NCBI RefSeq assembly: GCF_000759345.1
Contig: NZ_JPZL01000001.1
Location: 682,001 to 746,000, forward strand
From: Litchfieldella xinjiangensis
Lineage (GTDB): Bacteria; Pseudomonadota; Gammaproteobacteria; Pseudomonadales; Halomonadaceae
DNA: 64,000 bases
Direction of reading: 5' to 3'
Positions 26,833-35,729 of this stretch are shown in pieces. A model generated the notes under the pieces. It saw only the letters and a program-made list of their open reading frames with translations. It was not told the origin of the DNA and did not search any database. The position numbers and the translations under genes were made by a program. How positions within the stretch are numbered: position 1 is the stretch's first letter; the number at the start of each line of letters is the position of its first letter.

Positions 26833-26859
26833 AACGATGTTACAAGGTATCGTTTTTTT
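26833..26859 (+). terminator. Hairpin plus seven T upstream of the ABC-transporter operon
   Basis: AACGAT and ATCGTT with a 10-base loop run straight into seven T on the plus strand, 88 bases before the binding-protein gene. It has terminator form, but no plus-strand gene precedes it. It may be a 5' UTR attenuator, or a stop for antisense or stray transcription. Confidence 0.4.
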
Positions 26860-26946
26860 CTGGCCCGAGTCGTAGCAATCACTGCTTTAGAAAGGGAAAA
26901 TAGAAACGACAAGCGGCATACCCTTCTGATGTCCGGATGGAAATAC

Positions 26947-27963
26947 ATGATTTTCGCTCGTCATTTACTGGCCACACTCGCGCTGTTGCCCACCGCCCAC
27001 GTGATAGCCGACAACACCGCTTATCCTTTGACACTGAATAATTGCGGCAGGGAGATCAGCTTCCAGTCTGCGCCGAAAAGCGCGGTCACCGTTGGCCAGT
27101 CAGCCACGGAGATCCTCTATGCGCTGGGCCTTGCCGAGACAGTCAAGGGCACCTCGGTCTGGTTCAATCCGGTATTGCCACAGTTCAATGTCATCGATGC
27201 CGGGATCGAACGCATCGCCGACAACGACCCGAGCTTCGAGGCGGTGGTGAGCAAGAAGCCCGACCTGGTGGCCGTGCAGTATGAATGGCATGTCGGCCCC
27301 ACCGGCAGCGTGGCAACGCGAGATCAATTCGAGGACCTGGGGATAGCGACCTACATCATGCCCGCCGACTGCGATACCAAGGACAACGCCACAGGCGGCG
27401 ACGGCACGCGCACGGCCGCTTTTTCGACGCAATCGGTGTACAAGGGAATCACTGAACTGGCCACGATTTTTAATGTGCAAGCCGTCGGTGAGGAACTGGT
27501 TTCCGAACTCGAAGCGCGCGAGGCCCGCGCGATCGCCAATGCCGAACGCCTCGAATTACCCGAGGACCTGTCGGCGGTCTTCTGGTTCTCCTCTCCCGAC
27601 CAGTCGGTCGATCCCTACGTGGCCGGCCGGCTCGGCGCGCCAGGTTACATGATGGAAAAGCTCGGCATCCGCAATGTGGTCGAGTCCGATGAAGAGTGGC
27701 CCATCGTCGGCTGGGAAAGCATCGCAAGGGCCGATCCGGACATCATCGTCGTGGCTCAGATGGATCGCCGCCGCTATCCCGCCGACGATATCGCCGCGAA
27801 GCTCGACTTTCTCCACAACGATCCCGTGACACGTGAAATGACGGCGGTCAGGAATGGCCGTATCGTCGAAATGGATGCCCATGCCATGAGTGCCACGATG
27901 CGCACGATCCTCGGCCTCGAAACACTGGCCGATGCCCTGACGACGCTCTCCTTCCAACGATGA
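26947..27963 (+). CDS. Periplasmic binding protein of a FecBCD/BtuFCD-type ABC transporter
   Basis: 338 residues with a cleavable-type signal peptide (MIFARHLLATLALLPTAHVIA). The rest is a TroA-like helical-backbone binding protein: NCGREISFQSAPKSAVTVGQ, then SATEILYALGLAETVKG and VGWESIARADPDIIVV. Such proteins bind Fe(III) siderophores, haem, corrinoids or related ligands; the ligand here is not determined. An ATG at 26929 is also possible, but the one at 26947 puts the signal peptide at the N-terminus. It lies next to the cob block, so a corrinoid or cobalt-related ligand is an inference. Confidence 0.85.
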   Translation: MIFARHLLATLALLPTAHVIADNTAYPLTLNNCGREISFQSAPKSAVTVGQSATEILYALGLAETVKGTSVWFNPVLPQFNVIDAGIERIADNDPSFEAVVSKKPDLVAVQYEWHVGPTGSVATRDQFEDLGIATYIMPADCDTKDNATGGDGTRTAAFSTQSVYKGITELATIFNVQAVGEELVSELEAREARAIANAERLELPEDLSAVFWFSSPDQSVDPYVAGRLGAPGYMMEKLGIRNVVESDEEWPIVGWESIARADPDIIVVAQMDRRRYPADDIAAKLDFLHNDPVTREMTAVRNGRIVEMDAHAMSATMRTILGLETLADALTTLSFQR

Positions 27964-29027
27964 ACTGGGCTTTAGCGCAACGCATGCCGGCACGCTTTCA
28001 ATGGCGCTGGACCTGGATGAGCCCACTGATCCTGTTTCTGGCCGTGATGGCCGGGACCGCTATTGGTGAGACGACCATCCCCATGCAGACGATCCTCAAG
28101 GTGCTGGCTAACCAGCTCTGGGGAGCGGACTATGCCGTCGATCGTATCGATGCCGGCATCATCTGGAATTACCGCCTCAGCCGGGCGATCGTCGCGGCCT
28201 GCTGCGGCGCCGGGCTCGCGCTGGCGGGCGTGGTACTGCAGGCGCTGCTACGCAACCCCTTGGCCGATCCGTTTTTGATGGGTATATCGGCCGGTGCGTC
28301 GACTGGCGCCGTGGCCGTCACCATTTCGGGGCTCGGTGCCGGCGCCCTGACGCTGTCGGCCGGTGCGTTCGCGGGGGCGGGCCTGGCTTTCGGCCTGGTA
28401 GTCGTTCTCGCCCGTGCCGCTGGCAGCAACACAGGAGGCGGACGCGGCGCCCAAGCCGCAGGGGCTATCATTCTTGCCGGCATTGCCGGATCGCAGCTGT
28501 TCAATGCACTCACTGCCTTCATCATCACCAAGTCCGCCAGCGCCGAGCAGGCCCGGGGTATCATGTTCTGGCTGATGGGCAATCTTTCCGGCGTGCGTTG
28601 GGACGATGTCGTGCTGGGCCTGCCTGCTGCGCTAGGCGGCGTGCTGATCTGTCTTTGGCACAGGCGGGCCTTGGATGCCTTCACCTTCGGTGCCGACAGC
28701 GCCGCCTCGATGGGGATCGCCGTACGCCCGGTACGAGGCATCCTGATTGGAGGCATGGCGCTGGTGACCGCCGTAATGGTATCGATGGTCGGCGCGATCG
28801 GTTTCGTGGGACTCGTGATTCCGCACGCCATGCGCTTTCTGGTTGGCAGTCGCCATACCCGCCTGGTGCCTGCCTCGGCCCTGGCGGGTGCCGTCTTCCT
28901 GATCGGTTCGGATATCCTGTCGCGCATCATGGTGCCTGGCCAGGTACTGCCGATCGGCGTGGTGACGGCCCTGATCGGCGCCCCGGCCTTCGCGCTGATT
29001 CTGGTTCGCAGGACGAGGGCGCGATGA
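27960..29027 (+). CDS. FecCD-family ABC transporter permease
   Basis: 355 residues, rich in membrane segments (about nine to ten), of the FecCD/BtuC fold. The signature region LALAGVVLQALLRNPLADPFLMGISAGASTG differs from the minus-strand BtuC at 30563 in several places. The C-terminal VGAIGFVGLVIPHAMR coupling helix is present. The ATGA start overlaps the binding-protein stop. It should form a dimeric inner-membrane channel with the next gene product. Confidence 0.88.
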   Translation: MNWALAQRMPARFQWRWTWMSPLILFLAVMAGTAIGETTIPMQTILKVLANQLWGADYAVDRIDAGIIWNYRLSRAIVAACCGAGLALAGVVLQALLRNPLADPFLMGISAGASTGAVAVTISGLGAGALTLSAGAFAGAGLAFGLVVVLARAAGSNTGGGRGAQAAGAIILAGIAGSQLFNALTAFIITKSASAEQARGIMFWLMGNLSGVRWDDVVLGLPAALGGVLICLWHRRALDAFTFGADSAASMGIAVRPVRGILIGGMALVTAVMVSMVGAIGFVGLVIPHAMRFLVGSRHTRLVPASALAGAVFLIGSDILSRIMVPGQVLPIGVVTALIGAPAFALILVRRTRAR

Positions 29028-29788
29028 GGCTGACCGCTGAGAGCATCGACTGGACGATACAAGGGCATCGGCTGTTGAAGGAGGTCAGCCTCTCCGTGGC
29101 AGATGGCGAGACTTTCGGCCTGATCGGTCCCAACGGATCGGGCAAGACTACCCTTCTGCGGGTGCTCGCCGGGCTGCGCAAACCGAAGAACGGACGCGTG
29201 CTGCTGGATCGAGTGCCGATGAGCGGAATGCGCCAGCGAGACATTGCCCAAGTGATTGCCTTCGTCGAGCAGCAGGCCGAGACGCTGGATCGCATCGAGG
29301 TCCATGAGGCAGTAGCACTCGGTAGAACCCCCTTCCTGTCACCACTACGTCCGTGGTCCGAGGACGATGACGCCATCGTTTCCCAGGCACTCGTCGATGT
29401 CGATATGCTGCACTTGGCCAATCGTCTGTGGCATACCCTATCCGGCGGTGAGCGCCAGCGCGTTCATATCGCCCGAGCCCTGGCTCAGCAACCGAACATT
29501 CTGCTTCTGGATGAGCCTACCAACCACCTCGATATTCGACATCAACTGTCGATCATGCATCTGGTCAGGCAACTCTCGCTTACGGTGGTCATCGCACTGC
29601 ACGATCTCAATCAGGCCATGGAGTGCGACCGGATCGGCATCATGGAAGCCGGGCGTCTGGTCGACGTTGGCCCACCTCGTGACGTGCTGACGACCGACCG
29701 GCTTTACCGCACCTTCGGTGTCCATGCCGATATTCTGGACGATCCCATCGATCAGAGTCGGATCATGCGGTTTCGCAGCGCCATTTAA
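29024..29788 (+). CDS. FecE/BtuD-type ABC transporter ATPase
   Basis: 254 residues with the Walker A GPNGSGKTT at about residues 34-42, the LSGGERQRVHIARAL signature, Walker B ILLLDEPTNHLD and the ALHDLNQA switch. The start ATG overlaps the permease stop. It ends 7 bases before the end of the oppositely oriented btuD. It energises the binding-protein and permease pair just upstream. Confidence 0.9.
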   Translation: MRLTAESIDWTIQGHRLLKEVSLSVADGETFGLIGPNGSGKTTLLRVLAGLRKPKNGRVLLDRVPMSGMRQRDIAQVIAFVEQQAETLDRIEVHEAVALGRTPFLSPLRPWSEDDDAIVSQALVDVDMLHLANRLWHTLSGGERQRVHIARALAQQPNILLLDEPTNHLDIRHQLSIMHLVRQLSLTVVIALHDLNQAMECDRIGIMEAGRLVDVGPPRDVLTTDRLYRTFGVHADILDDPIDQSRIMRFRSAI

Positions 29789-29795
29789 GAGGCGA

Positions 29796-30563
29796 TCACC
29801 TCACGGGAACGAACACCGGAGCACCGTCGATCTCGACGGTGGCCAGGCGTTGACGATAGAGACGTTCAAGCGCCGCGGGTTTGAGCATCTGCGAAGCCGG
29901 GCCCCAGCACACTTCTCCGTCGGGATAGAGCAGGAGAATATGATCACACCAGCGTGCCGCCAGGTTGAGATCGTGGAGGCACATCAGCACGGCCCGGCCC
30001 TGCCCGGCCTGTTCGGCCAGCAGGGCCATGACTGCGGTCTGGTGATGCAGGTCGAGATGATTGGTCGGCTCATCGGCCAACCATACCTGAGGCGATTGGG
30101 TCAGTACCGTGGCGATGGCAACCCGCTGCCGCTCGCCGCCCGAAAGGGTGGTCACCAGGCGCTCGGCCAGGTGCGCCACGTCCAATCGCGCCAGGGCGGC
30201 CTGGGCGATGTTCAGGTCCTCGCCCCCCTCCATGCGCCACGGGGAAAGGTAAGGGTGCCGCCCCACCAGGACGGTTTCCAGAACCGTGGCGGGAAAACCA
30301 TCCTGGCGCTCCTGGAAGATCAGCCCGAGCCGCTTGGCCACCTCGCGTCGCTTCAACTCATCGAGGCGACGACCGTCCAACCGCACCTCGCCATCTCGCG
30401 GCGGGCGCAGTCCAGCCAGCGTGTGTAGCAAGGTCGTCTTGCCCGCGCCGTTGGGCCCCAGTACGCCCCACATCTGCCCCGGCGACACGTGCAGGTCGAG
30501 GGCGCGACCGTCGGCACGTCCCGGCACGTCGATTCTCAGATTCCGAGTCTCGAGAAAGGCCAT
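29796..30563 (-). CDS. btuD: Vitamin B12 ABC transporter ATPase
   Basis: 255 residues with GPNGAGKTT, LSGGERQRVAIATVL, WLADEPTNHLD and CLHDLNLAAR, a complete nucleotide-binding domain. It follows btuC with a 1-base overlap (30563), and is downstream of btuB and btuF, so corrinoid import is the likely role. It is the last gene of the btuB operon, tail to tail with the other transporter ATPase. Confidence 0.88.
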   Translation of the reverse strand: MAFLETRNLRIDVPGRADGRALDLHVSPGQMWGVLGPNGAGKTTLLHTLAGLRPPRDGEVRLDGRRLDELKRREVAKRLGLIFQERQDGFPATVLETVLVGRHPYLSPWRMEGGEDLNIAQAALARLDVAHLAERLVTTLSGGERQRVAIATVLTQSPQVWLADEPTNHLDLHHQTAVMALLAEQAGQGRAVLMCLHDLNLAARWCDHILLLYPDGEVCWGPASQMLKPAALERLYRQRLATVEIDGAPVFVPVR

Positions 30564-31543
30564 CAGCGGCTCCGGTAGAGCAGGAACAGGAAGGTCGGCA
30601 CACCAAGCAGCGCAGTGATCACTCCGACCGGCAATTGCTCCGGCGCGATCAGCGTGCGTGCCAGGGTGTCGGCCAGGACCAGCAGTGCGCCACCGGCCAG
30701 GGCGCAGGCCGGCAGGATCAGCCGCTGGTCGTTGCCCAACACCAATCGCAGCATATGCGGTACGACCAGCCCGACGAAGCCAATGCTACCGGCGGTCGTC
30801 ACCGCCATGGCAGTAAGCAGGCTGGCCGAAACATAGATCGTCCATTCGAGCGGCCTGACATTCACCCCCAGCGCCGCCGCCTGCAGCGGACCCCGCGCCA
30901 GCACATTGAGACTCCGGCCCAGGGGAATCGTTACCAGACACATGCTGACCAGAAGCGCGAGCGCATACCATGGCGTACGCGCATAGGAGAGATCGCCCAT
31001 CAGCCAATAGAGCATGCCCGGCAACCGCTCGGCGGGGCTCATGGCCAGCATCAGGGTTATCACTGCACCCCAGCCAGCAGCGACCACCACACCGGTCAGG
31101 AGCAAACGGGCCGGTGTCCAGCTGCCGGTGCCGTGCGCCAAGCCAAATACCAGGAAGGTCGAAGCGAGTGCCCCGGCAAATGCCGACCCCGAGATCATCA
31201 CCCCGCCCAATCCCGCCAGCATCGCTGCCAGGGCGCCGACCGAGGCACCGCCCGAAAGCCCCAAAACATAAGGGTCGGCCAGCGGATTGCGCAAGAGCAC
31301 CTGCATCAGAGCTCCCGCTATCGCCAACAAACCACCCGTTGCGAACGCCGACAACGAACGAGGAACACGAAGCTCGAGCACCAGTGTGTTCGCCAAGGGC
31401 TCCCCTTCCCCAAGCATGACCGACCAGACATCTCCCCACGTCAGCGACGCGCTCCCCACACTCACCGAGAACAGCAGTGCCGCCAGGCTGATCAGCGTCA
31501 GCAAGCCCAGGGGCGGCAGTAGCGCACGACGACCATGGCTCAT
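30563..31543 (-). CDS. btuC: Vitamin B12 ABC transporter permease
   Basis: 326 residues, with about ten membrane segments, of the FecCD/BtuC family. The GALMQVLLRNPLADPYVLG helix and the SIGFVGLVVPHMLRLVLG coupling region are typical. It lies 9 bases downstream of btuF in the btuB-led operon and should transport cobalamin across the inner membrane with BtuD and BtuF. Confidence 0.88.
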   Translation of the reverse strand: MSHGRRALLPPLGLLTLISLAALLFSVSVGSASLTWGDVWSVMLGEGEPLANTLVLELRVPRSLSAFATGGLLAIAGALMQVLLRNPLADPYVLGLSGGASVGALAAMLAGLGGVMISGSAFAGALASTFLVFGLAHGTGSWTPARLLLTGVVVAAGWGAVITLMLAMSPAERLPGMLYWLMGDLSYARTPWYALALLVSMCLVTIPLGRSLNVLARGPLQAAALGVNVRPLEWTIYVSASLLTAMAVTTAGSIGFVGLVVPHMLRLVLGNDQRLILPACALAGGALLVLADTLARTLIAPEQLPVGVITALLGVPTFLFLLYRSR

Positions 31544-31552
31544 GCCTTATGC

Positions 31553-32455
31553 TCAACGCTTGTCGCGGACACGATCGAGCTTCTCGCAGAAAAGACGGCT
31601 GCCTTCGAGTAGCCGTGGTGTGGGCCGCTGGATCAATGACGGCGGCACGAAATAGAGATTGTCATGCTGGATCGCGCTGAGGTTGGGATACTGTTCCCAG
31701 TGCCTCAGCCATTCGCGGTTCTCTTCTCCCATGCCACCGGCCAGAATCGCTTCCGGGTCGGCGTTCAGGATCGCTTCGTCGTCGATGCGCGGCACTAGCC
31801 TTGCCAGCTCACCGAAGACGTTGACGCCACCGCAAAGCGATAGCACCTTGCCGATCAGGTGCTCGTCGTTGATGGTCATCAGCGGTTCGTCCCACACCTG
31901 GTAAAAGACCCTGACCGGTTCGGCATTGGCATAGTGCTCGGCAAGTGATGCCATACCCTCGCGAAATTCCGCCGCCTCGCGATGGCCTTGTTCCCGCGTC
32001 CCGGCGAGCGAGGCCAGGCGCTCGATAGCACTCGCTACCCCCTCGAAATCCCGCGGCTCGATGTAGAACACGGGAATACCCAATCCCTCGATGGCCTCGA
32101 GCTGCTCGGGTGGGTTGCCGGTGGTCCAGCCAATCACCAGGTCGGGGCGCAGCGAGACGAGGGTTTCCAGGTCCATGCGGGTATGGCTGCCTACCGATTG
32201 CACCTCCCTGGCCTCGGGTGGGTAATCGCTATAGGCCACCACCGCGACCACTTTTTCGCCTGCACCGGCCGCGTATACCAGCTCGGTCGCTCCCGGTGAG
32301 AGCGCAGCGATGCGTTGTGCAGGCACCTCCAGACACACCTCGCGCGCCCTGTCGTCGATGGCGCAGGGTTCGGCCCATGTTCTAGCCGAGAGCGGAAGCA
32401 CGCTGCACAGCGCCAAGGAGCGCAGCGCAGCGCGAGGTATCCAGTTGCTCATCAT
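31553..32455 (-). CDS. btuF: Vitamin B12 periplasmic binding protein
   Basis: 300 residues with a signal peptide (charged start, then ALRSLALCSVLPLSARTWA). The TroA-like body has the IAALSPGATELVYAAGAGEKVVAV opening and the EREF-like variable middle of BtuF proteins. Two near-consecutive ATGs at 32455 and 32452 overlap the btuB stop. It carries cobalamin from the outer-membrane receptor to BtuCD. Confidence 0.88.
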   Translation of the reverse strand: MMSNWIPRAALRSLALCSVLPLSARTWAEPCAIDDRAREVCLEVPAQRIAALSPGATELVYAAGAGEKVVAVVAYSDYPPEAREVQSVGSHTRMDLETLVSLRPDLVIGWTTGNPPEQLEAIEGLGIPVFYIEPRDFEGVASAIERLASLAGTREQGHREAAEFREGMASLAEHYANAEPVRVFYQVWDEPLMTINDEHLIGKVLSLCGGVNVFGELARLVPRIDDEAILNADPEAILAGGMGEENREWLRHWEQYPNLSAIQHDNLYFVPPSLIQRPTPRLLEGSRLFCEKLDRVRDKR

Positions 32456-34308
32456 TTTCCGTAATGCACGCTAACGAAGGCGGCACGACCGGCGTTGAGG
32501 TAGTCCCGCGCGGTCTCGTACTCCTTGTCCAAGGCGTTCTCAACCGTCAAACGGGCCGACCACTGCGGGGCGAATTCCCAGCCAGCACGCAGGTTGATCA
32601 GGCCGAAACCACCGATGCGCTCGCGATTGGCCGCATCTTCATAGCGATGATTCTGAACGACCCAGGAACCGCCCAACGACCAATCGCCCAGTGCTCTATC
32701 GATATCGAACCTTGCACTCTGGCTGGCGCGGCGGCGCAAGCGCTTGCCTGTGTCCCGATCTTCGGGGTCGGTGTAGGTCAAAGCGGCAGCCAACGTCCAC
32801 TCGCTGAACTCAGCACCTGCGGAAAGCTCGGCGCCACGTATACGAGCCTCGCTTACATTTTCAGGGCGGTACGTCTGAACGCTGGGCCCGGTTGATTCAC
32901 TTCCCCAAGCGATTAAATTATCGATATTATTTTGGTAGATGGCCATGTCCCAAAAATACGGCTGGTATTGGCCGCGTATACCTAACTCATATGTCTCGGA
33001 TGTTTCTGGCTGGATATCCGGGTTGCCTTCATAAATAAAGGTTGTCCCCCTATAGGTGCTTTCATCGTATGGGTAGTACAGATCATTGAAAGTAGGCGCC
33101 CGGAAAGCCGTACCATAACTTGCGCGAAGCATATGGTTATCGGTGAGTGCGAAACCCAGCGCAAGACTGCCGGTCACTTCCTCGCCAAAGGCTTCATTGT
33201 CGTCGTGACGTAAGCTCGCCTGGACCGAAACAGGGTTGAACTCAAACAGCCCCTGGGCAAAAACGGCGAAGTTATCACGGCTATCCTCGGCGTAACTGTC
33301 CGAAGCGGAGATGCTATCGCTCATGAACTCGGTGCCAACGATGAGTTCGTGGCGCCCCATATTCAATGTATTTTCCCAGCGGGCTGTATGTGTTCGAGTA
33401 TCGAAGACGGAATCGCCAAAGGTTCGGTAAATGTCCTGCTCATCCTTCGACTCACTCAGGGTTAGACGGCTTCGCCAGGTATTGGTAACTGAAATTTCCC
33501 CATATACACCCGCCACCTGCTGAACGAAGTCGGTTTCTCCCCCATCAAATTCGGTACTCCCTCGTCCGCGCAGCGCCAGCACACCGGTTTCGGCACCACT
33601 ATCGAAGGTGTGGGAGACCCGCACAATGGCCGATGTATTGTCATAGTCCTTCTCTTCACCGTCCCGCCGGATGGCGGTTCCATCGGTGTTGAAACGGCTA
33701 CCGGCGAAGCTGTAACGAGTCCCGCCGCTACTGCCCGAAAGCCCGGCGCTATAGCGCTGGGTATCGAAGGAACCGGTGCCCGCCGAGATGTAAGGCTGCG
33801 GTGCGCCGGCTTCTCCTTCAGAGGTAAATAGCTGGATCACGCCGCCCATGGCATCGGCGCCATACAGGCTCCCCTTGGGGCCGCGGACGATCTCGGCGCG
33901 CTGGAACATCCGGGGATCGAGATATTCATAAGCAGCACTGCCCGTAGTCGCCGAACGCAGCCTGATGCCATCGATCAACAGCACGTTCTGATCGCTATTG
34001 GTGCCCCGAATGTAGACACTGCTGGACTTGCCGAAGCTACCATTGCTAACAACATCCACCCCCGGCTGGCCGCGAAAAATTTCGGTCAGGCTGGTTGGGT
34101 CCTGGCGGCGCAGAGTCGCTTCGTCGATGACGGTGACAGAAGAGAGGGTTTCGTCGGCGGTGCGCGGCGCCAAGGTGGCGGTCACCACTACCGGATTGAG
34201 TTCCAACGCGTCGCTATCGTTCGGGTCTTCCTGGGTCTGGGCTGCAACCGGCAGGCTTCCCAGGCACAGGGCGGCGACGCCCCACTGGCGGATCGTTCTG
34301 ATTTTCAT
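32452..34308 (-). CDS. btuB: TonB-dependent vitamin B12 receptor
   Basis: 618 residues, close to E. coli BtuB (614). A signal peptide (QWGVAALCLGSLPVAAQTQ) is followed by the plug domain, with DALELNPVVVTAT near the N-terminus as the TonB-box region, and IRGTNSDQNVLLIDGIRL. A 22-strand-type barrel then ends in a hydrophobic-aromatic pattern (AAFVSVHYGK). The start at 34308 was chosen because AAGGGA precedes it and upstream codons lie in the riboswitch. Receptor identity is supported by the riboswitch and the btuFCD genes. Confidence 0.92.
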   Translation of the reverse strand: MKIRTIRQWGVAALCLGSLPVAAQTQEDPNDSDALELNPVVVTATLAPRTADETLSSVTVIDEATLRRQDPTSLTEIFRGQPGVDVVSNGSFGKSSSVYIRGTNSDQNVLLIDGIRLRSATTGSAAYEYLDPRMFQRAEIVRGPKGSLYGADAMGGVIQLFTSEGEAGAPQPYISAGTGSFDTQRYSAGLSGSSGGTRYSFAGSRFNTDGTAIRRDGEEKDYDNTSAIVRVSHTFDSGAETGVLALRGRGSTEFDGGETDFVQQVAGVYGEISVTNTWRSRLTLSESKDEQDIYRTFGDSVFDTRTHTARWENTLNMGRHELIVGTEFMSDSISASDSYAEDSRDNFAVFAQGLFEFNPVSVQASLRHDDNEAFGEEVTGSLALGFALTDNHMLRASYGTAFRAPTFNDLYYPYDESTYRGTTFIYEGNPDIQPETSETYELGIRGQYQPYFWDMAIYQNNIDNLIAWGSESTGPSVQTYRPENVSEARIRGAELSAGAEFSEWTLAAALTYTDPEDRDTGKRLRRRASQSARFDIDRALGDWSLGGSWVVQNHRYEDAANRERIGGFGLINLRAGWEFAPQWSARLTVENALDKEYETARDYLNAGRAAFVSVHYGK

Positions 34309-34424
34309 GAATTTCCCTTGCTCGCCGTACTCACCCGCACGGCAGGTGCTTTCGTTGACCTGAGCAATGGGGAAAACAAGGGGAAAGGTGGAAACAGAGG
34401 TGCCGGCGTCCGCCCTGCCCTTGG

Positions 34425-34645
34425 GTCGCCCACCGCAACCAGGCATGCTTCTCCAGGCCGGTCTCCGGGCTGACGAGCGAAGTGCATCCAAGGATGGCTT
34501 CCGGGCCGTCACCTTCCCATGCAATGAGCACAGTGGCATTAGACGAACCTGACTCGATCACCGTTGCGGGGGCAGCGTCGGAATCGTCCTCCTGAGAGAA
34601 CTCACCGACTTCCCGTTTCACCTCGGTAACGTACCAAGGCACCTG
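34425..34645 (-). ncRNA. Cobalamin riboswitch upstream of btuB
   Basis: On the minus strand, the B12-box core AGCCCGGAGACCGGCC lies at about 34456-34471, the GCTGCCCCCGCAACGGTGA segment follows the 5' half, and AGGTGAAACGGGAAGTC gives the 5' domain. CCTTGG and CCAAGG can close P1. This element should repress the receptor-led uptake operon when cobalamin is abundant. Confidence 0.93.
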
Positions 34646-34656
34646 AGAGTGCGCGT

Positions 34657-34685
34657 ACGCTAGCAACCCCGGCGGGGGGCGTCAA
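34657..34685 (-). promoter_or_regulatory. Sigma-70-type promoter of the btuB operon
   Basis: On the minus strand TTGACG (5 of 6 to the -35 box) is separated by 17 bases from TAGCGT. Its end lies about 12 bases upstream of the riboswitch edge, which fits a transcript starting at the riboswitch. Confidence 0.55.
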
Positions 34686-34713
34686 CGAGGATGAGCCCGG
34701 GCTTTGCGCGAGA

Positions 34714-35139
34714 TCAAAAACGCAACGATTTGACGAGTCCATTCCAGACATACCAGACCCGTTCGCAACGGGCTGCAGCGTCCTGGGCGAGCCAGCCGTT
34801 CAGATCGCGTAACCGCCGTGCCGATCGATCCATGGGCACGATGCCCCGCCCCATCTCGAGCATGATCAACACCACTTCCCCACGCTGTGACCTTTCCCAC
34901 GCAAGTAATTCATCGAGCCGTGTAGCCAGGCGCTCACGAAGACGGTCATCGTCGGGTTCCTGATCCAATAGCGTCTCGATCCAGTGCGACCAGCCGTCGA
35001 CGACCCGACATTCCCTCAGGCCGCCCGGTTCGTTCTCGACGTCCAGGTCGGTACCAGCGGTGGTCCAATGACCGATATCGAAGCGCTGCGTTACCGCGTA
35101 TCGCTTGCCGGCGCGGGAACCGCCGATGAAGAGCTGCAT
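34714..35139 (-). CDS. Degenerate CobU-like protein
   Basis: 141 residues related to CobU along its whole length, but shorter than the 181-residue CobU encoded at 36454. The P-loop is GGSRAGKR, with arginine in place of the usual serine/threonine after the lysine. The segment that in CobU carries the guanylylated histidine is shortened and has no clear match. The C-terminus keeps EMGRGIVPMDRSARRLRDL and the VWYVWNGL end. It is the last gene of the cobT block and may have a lost, regulatory or altered activity. The start at 35139 has GAGG nine bases upstream. Confidence 0.75.
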   Translation of the reverse strand: MQLFIGGSRAGKRYAVTQRFDIGHWTTAGTDLDVENEPGGLRECRVVDGWSHWIETLLDQEPDDDRLRERLATRLDELLAWERSQRGEVVLIMLEMGRGIVPMDRSARRLRDLNGWLAQDAAARCERVWYVWNGLVKSLRF

Positions 35140-35729
35140 CGCCATGCGCCTCGCTGGTAATGGAAGATGAAGTGGCGCCCCTGGGCCTGGCCAGTGTCGC
35201 CTTCCCAGAAATCGATCGCCTCGAAGCGCCGTCGCAACTCGCGAATCACACCACCGTGTGACACGACGAGCACATGTTGTTGCCGTCCGGGATCGCATTG
35301 CGTCACTCGATGCTCGAACCAGGCATCGAGCCGCGCACGCAGCGCTGCTGCCGATTCCCCCTGCGGGGGCGCCTGCTCGCCTCGAGTCTCGATCCAGGCG
35401 CGATAGGCTGGGATCGACTTCAAATCATTGTAAGTACGCCCTTCGTATTCACCGAAGTTCAGTTCGCGCAAGCGCGCATCGAAGCATGGCTCGGGGTCGA
35501 TTGAATCGGGACGTATGTAGCCAAGCGTCTGTCGGCAACGAACTAGGTCACTGCAATCGATCGCATCGAAGCTCACGTGGCTGAGCGCATCCCTTAATAG
35601 CGCCAACCCCAGTTCGGCATCGGGCAGCAATAATGGAATGTCGCGATGTCCCTGATAGCGCCTCTCGCGGTTCCAGGCGGTCAGGCCATGACGAACGACC
35701 ACCAGGTCCAGGCGACCATCAGTAGCCAT
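35091..35729 (-). CDS. cobC: Alpha-ribazole phosphatase-type histidine phosphatase
   Basis: 212 residues of the phosphoglycerate-mutase-like superfamily, with the catalytic histidine in VVVRHGLTAWN and the second histidine in VVSHGGVIREL. The family includes CobC, which dephosphorylates alpha-ribazole-5'-phosphate. Placement after cobS supports that assignment over a general phosphatase. The ATG at 35729 has a strong GGAGGGGAG site; it overlaps the next gene by about 49 bases, and its own 5' end lies inside cobS by about 49 bases. Confidence 0.82.
   Translation of the reverse strand: MATDGRLDLVVVRHGLTAWNRERRYQGHRDIPLLLPDAELGLALLRDALSHVSFDAIDCSDLVRCRQTLGYIRPDSIDPEPCFDARLRELNFGEYEGRTYNDLKSIPAYRAWIETRGEQAPPQGESAAALRARLDAWFEHRVTQCDPGRQQHVLVVSHGGVIRELRRRFEAIDFWEGDTGQAQGRHFIFHYQRGAWRCSSSSAVPAPASDTR

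Noticed and set aside
28169-29305. 378-codon minus-strand frame over the ABC permease
   Set aside because: Antisense shadow with skewed composition and no motifs.
34331-34666. Minus-strand frame of 111 codons upstream of btuB, and the N-terminal extension of btuB to 34539
   Set aside because: Both overlap the btuB riboswitch; the signal peptide starts at 34308.
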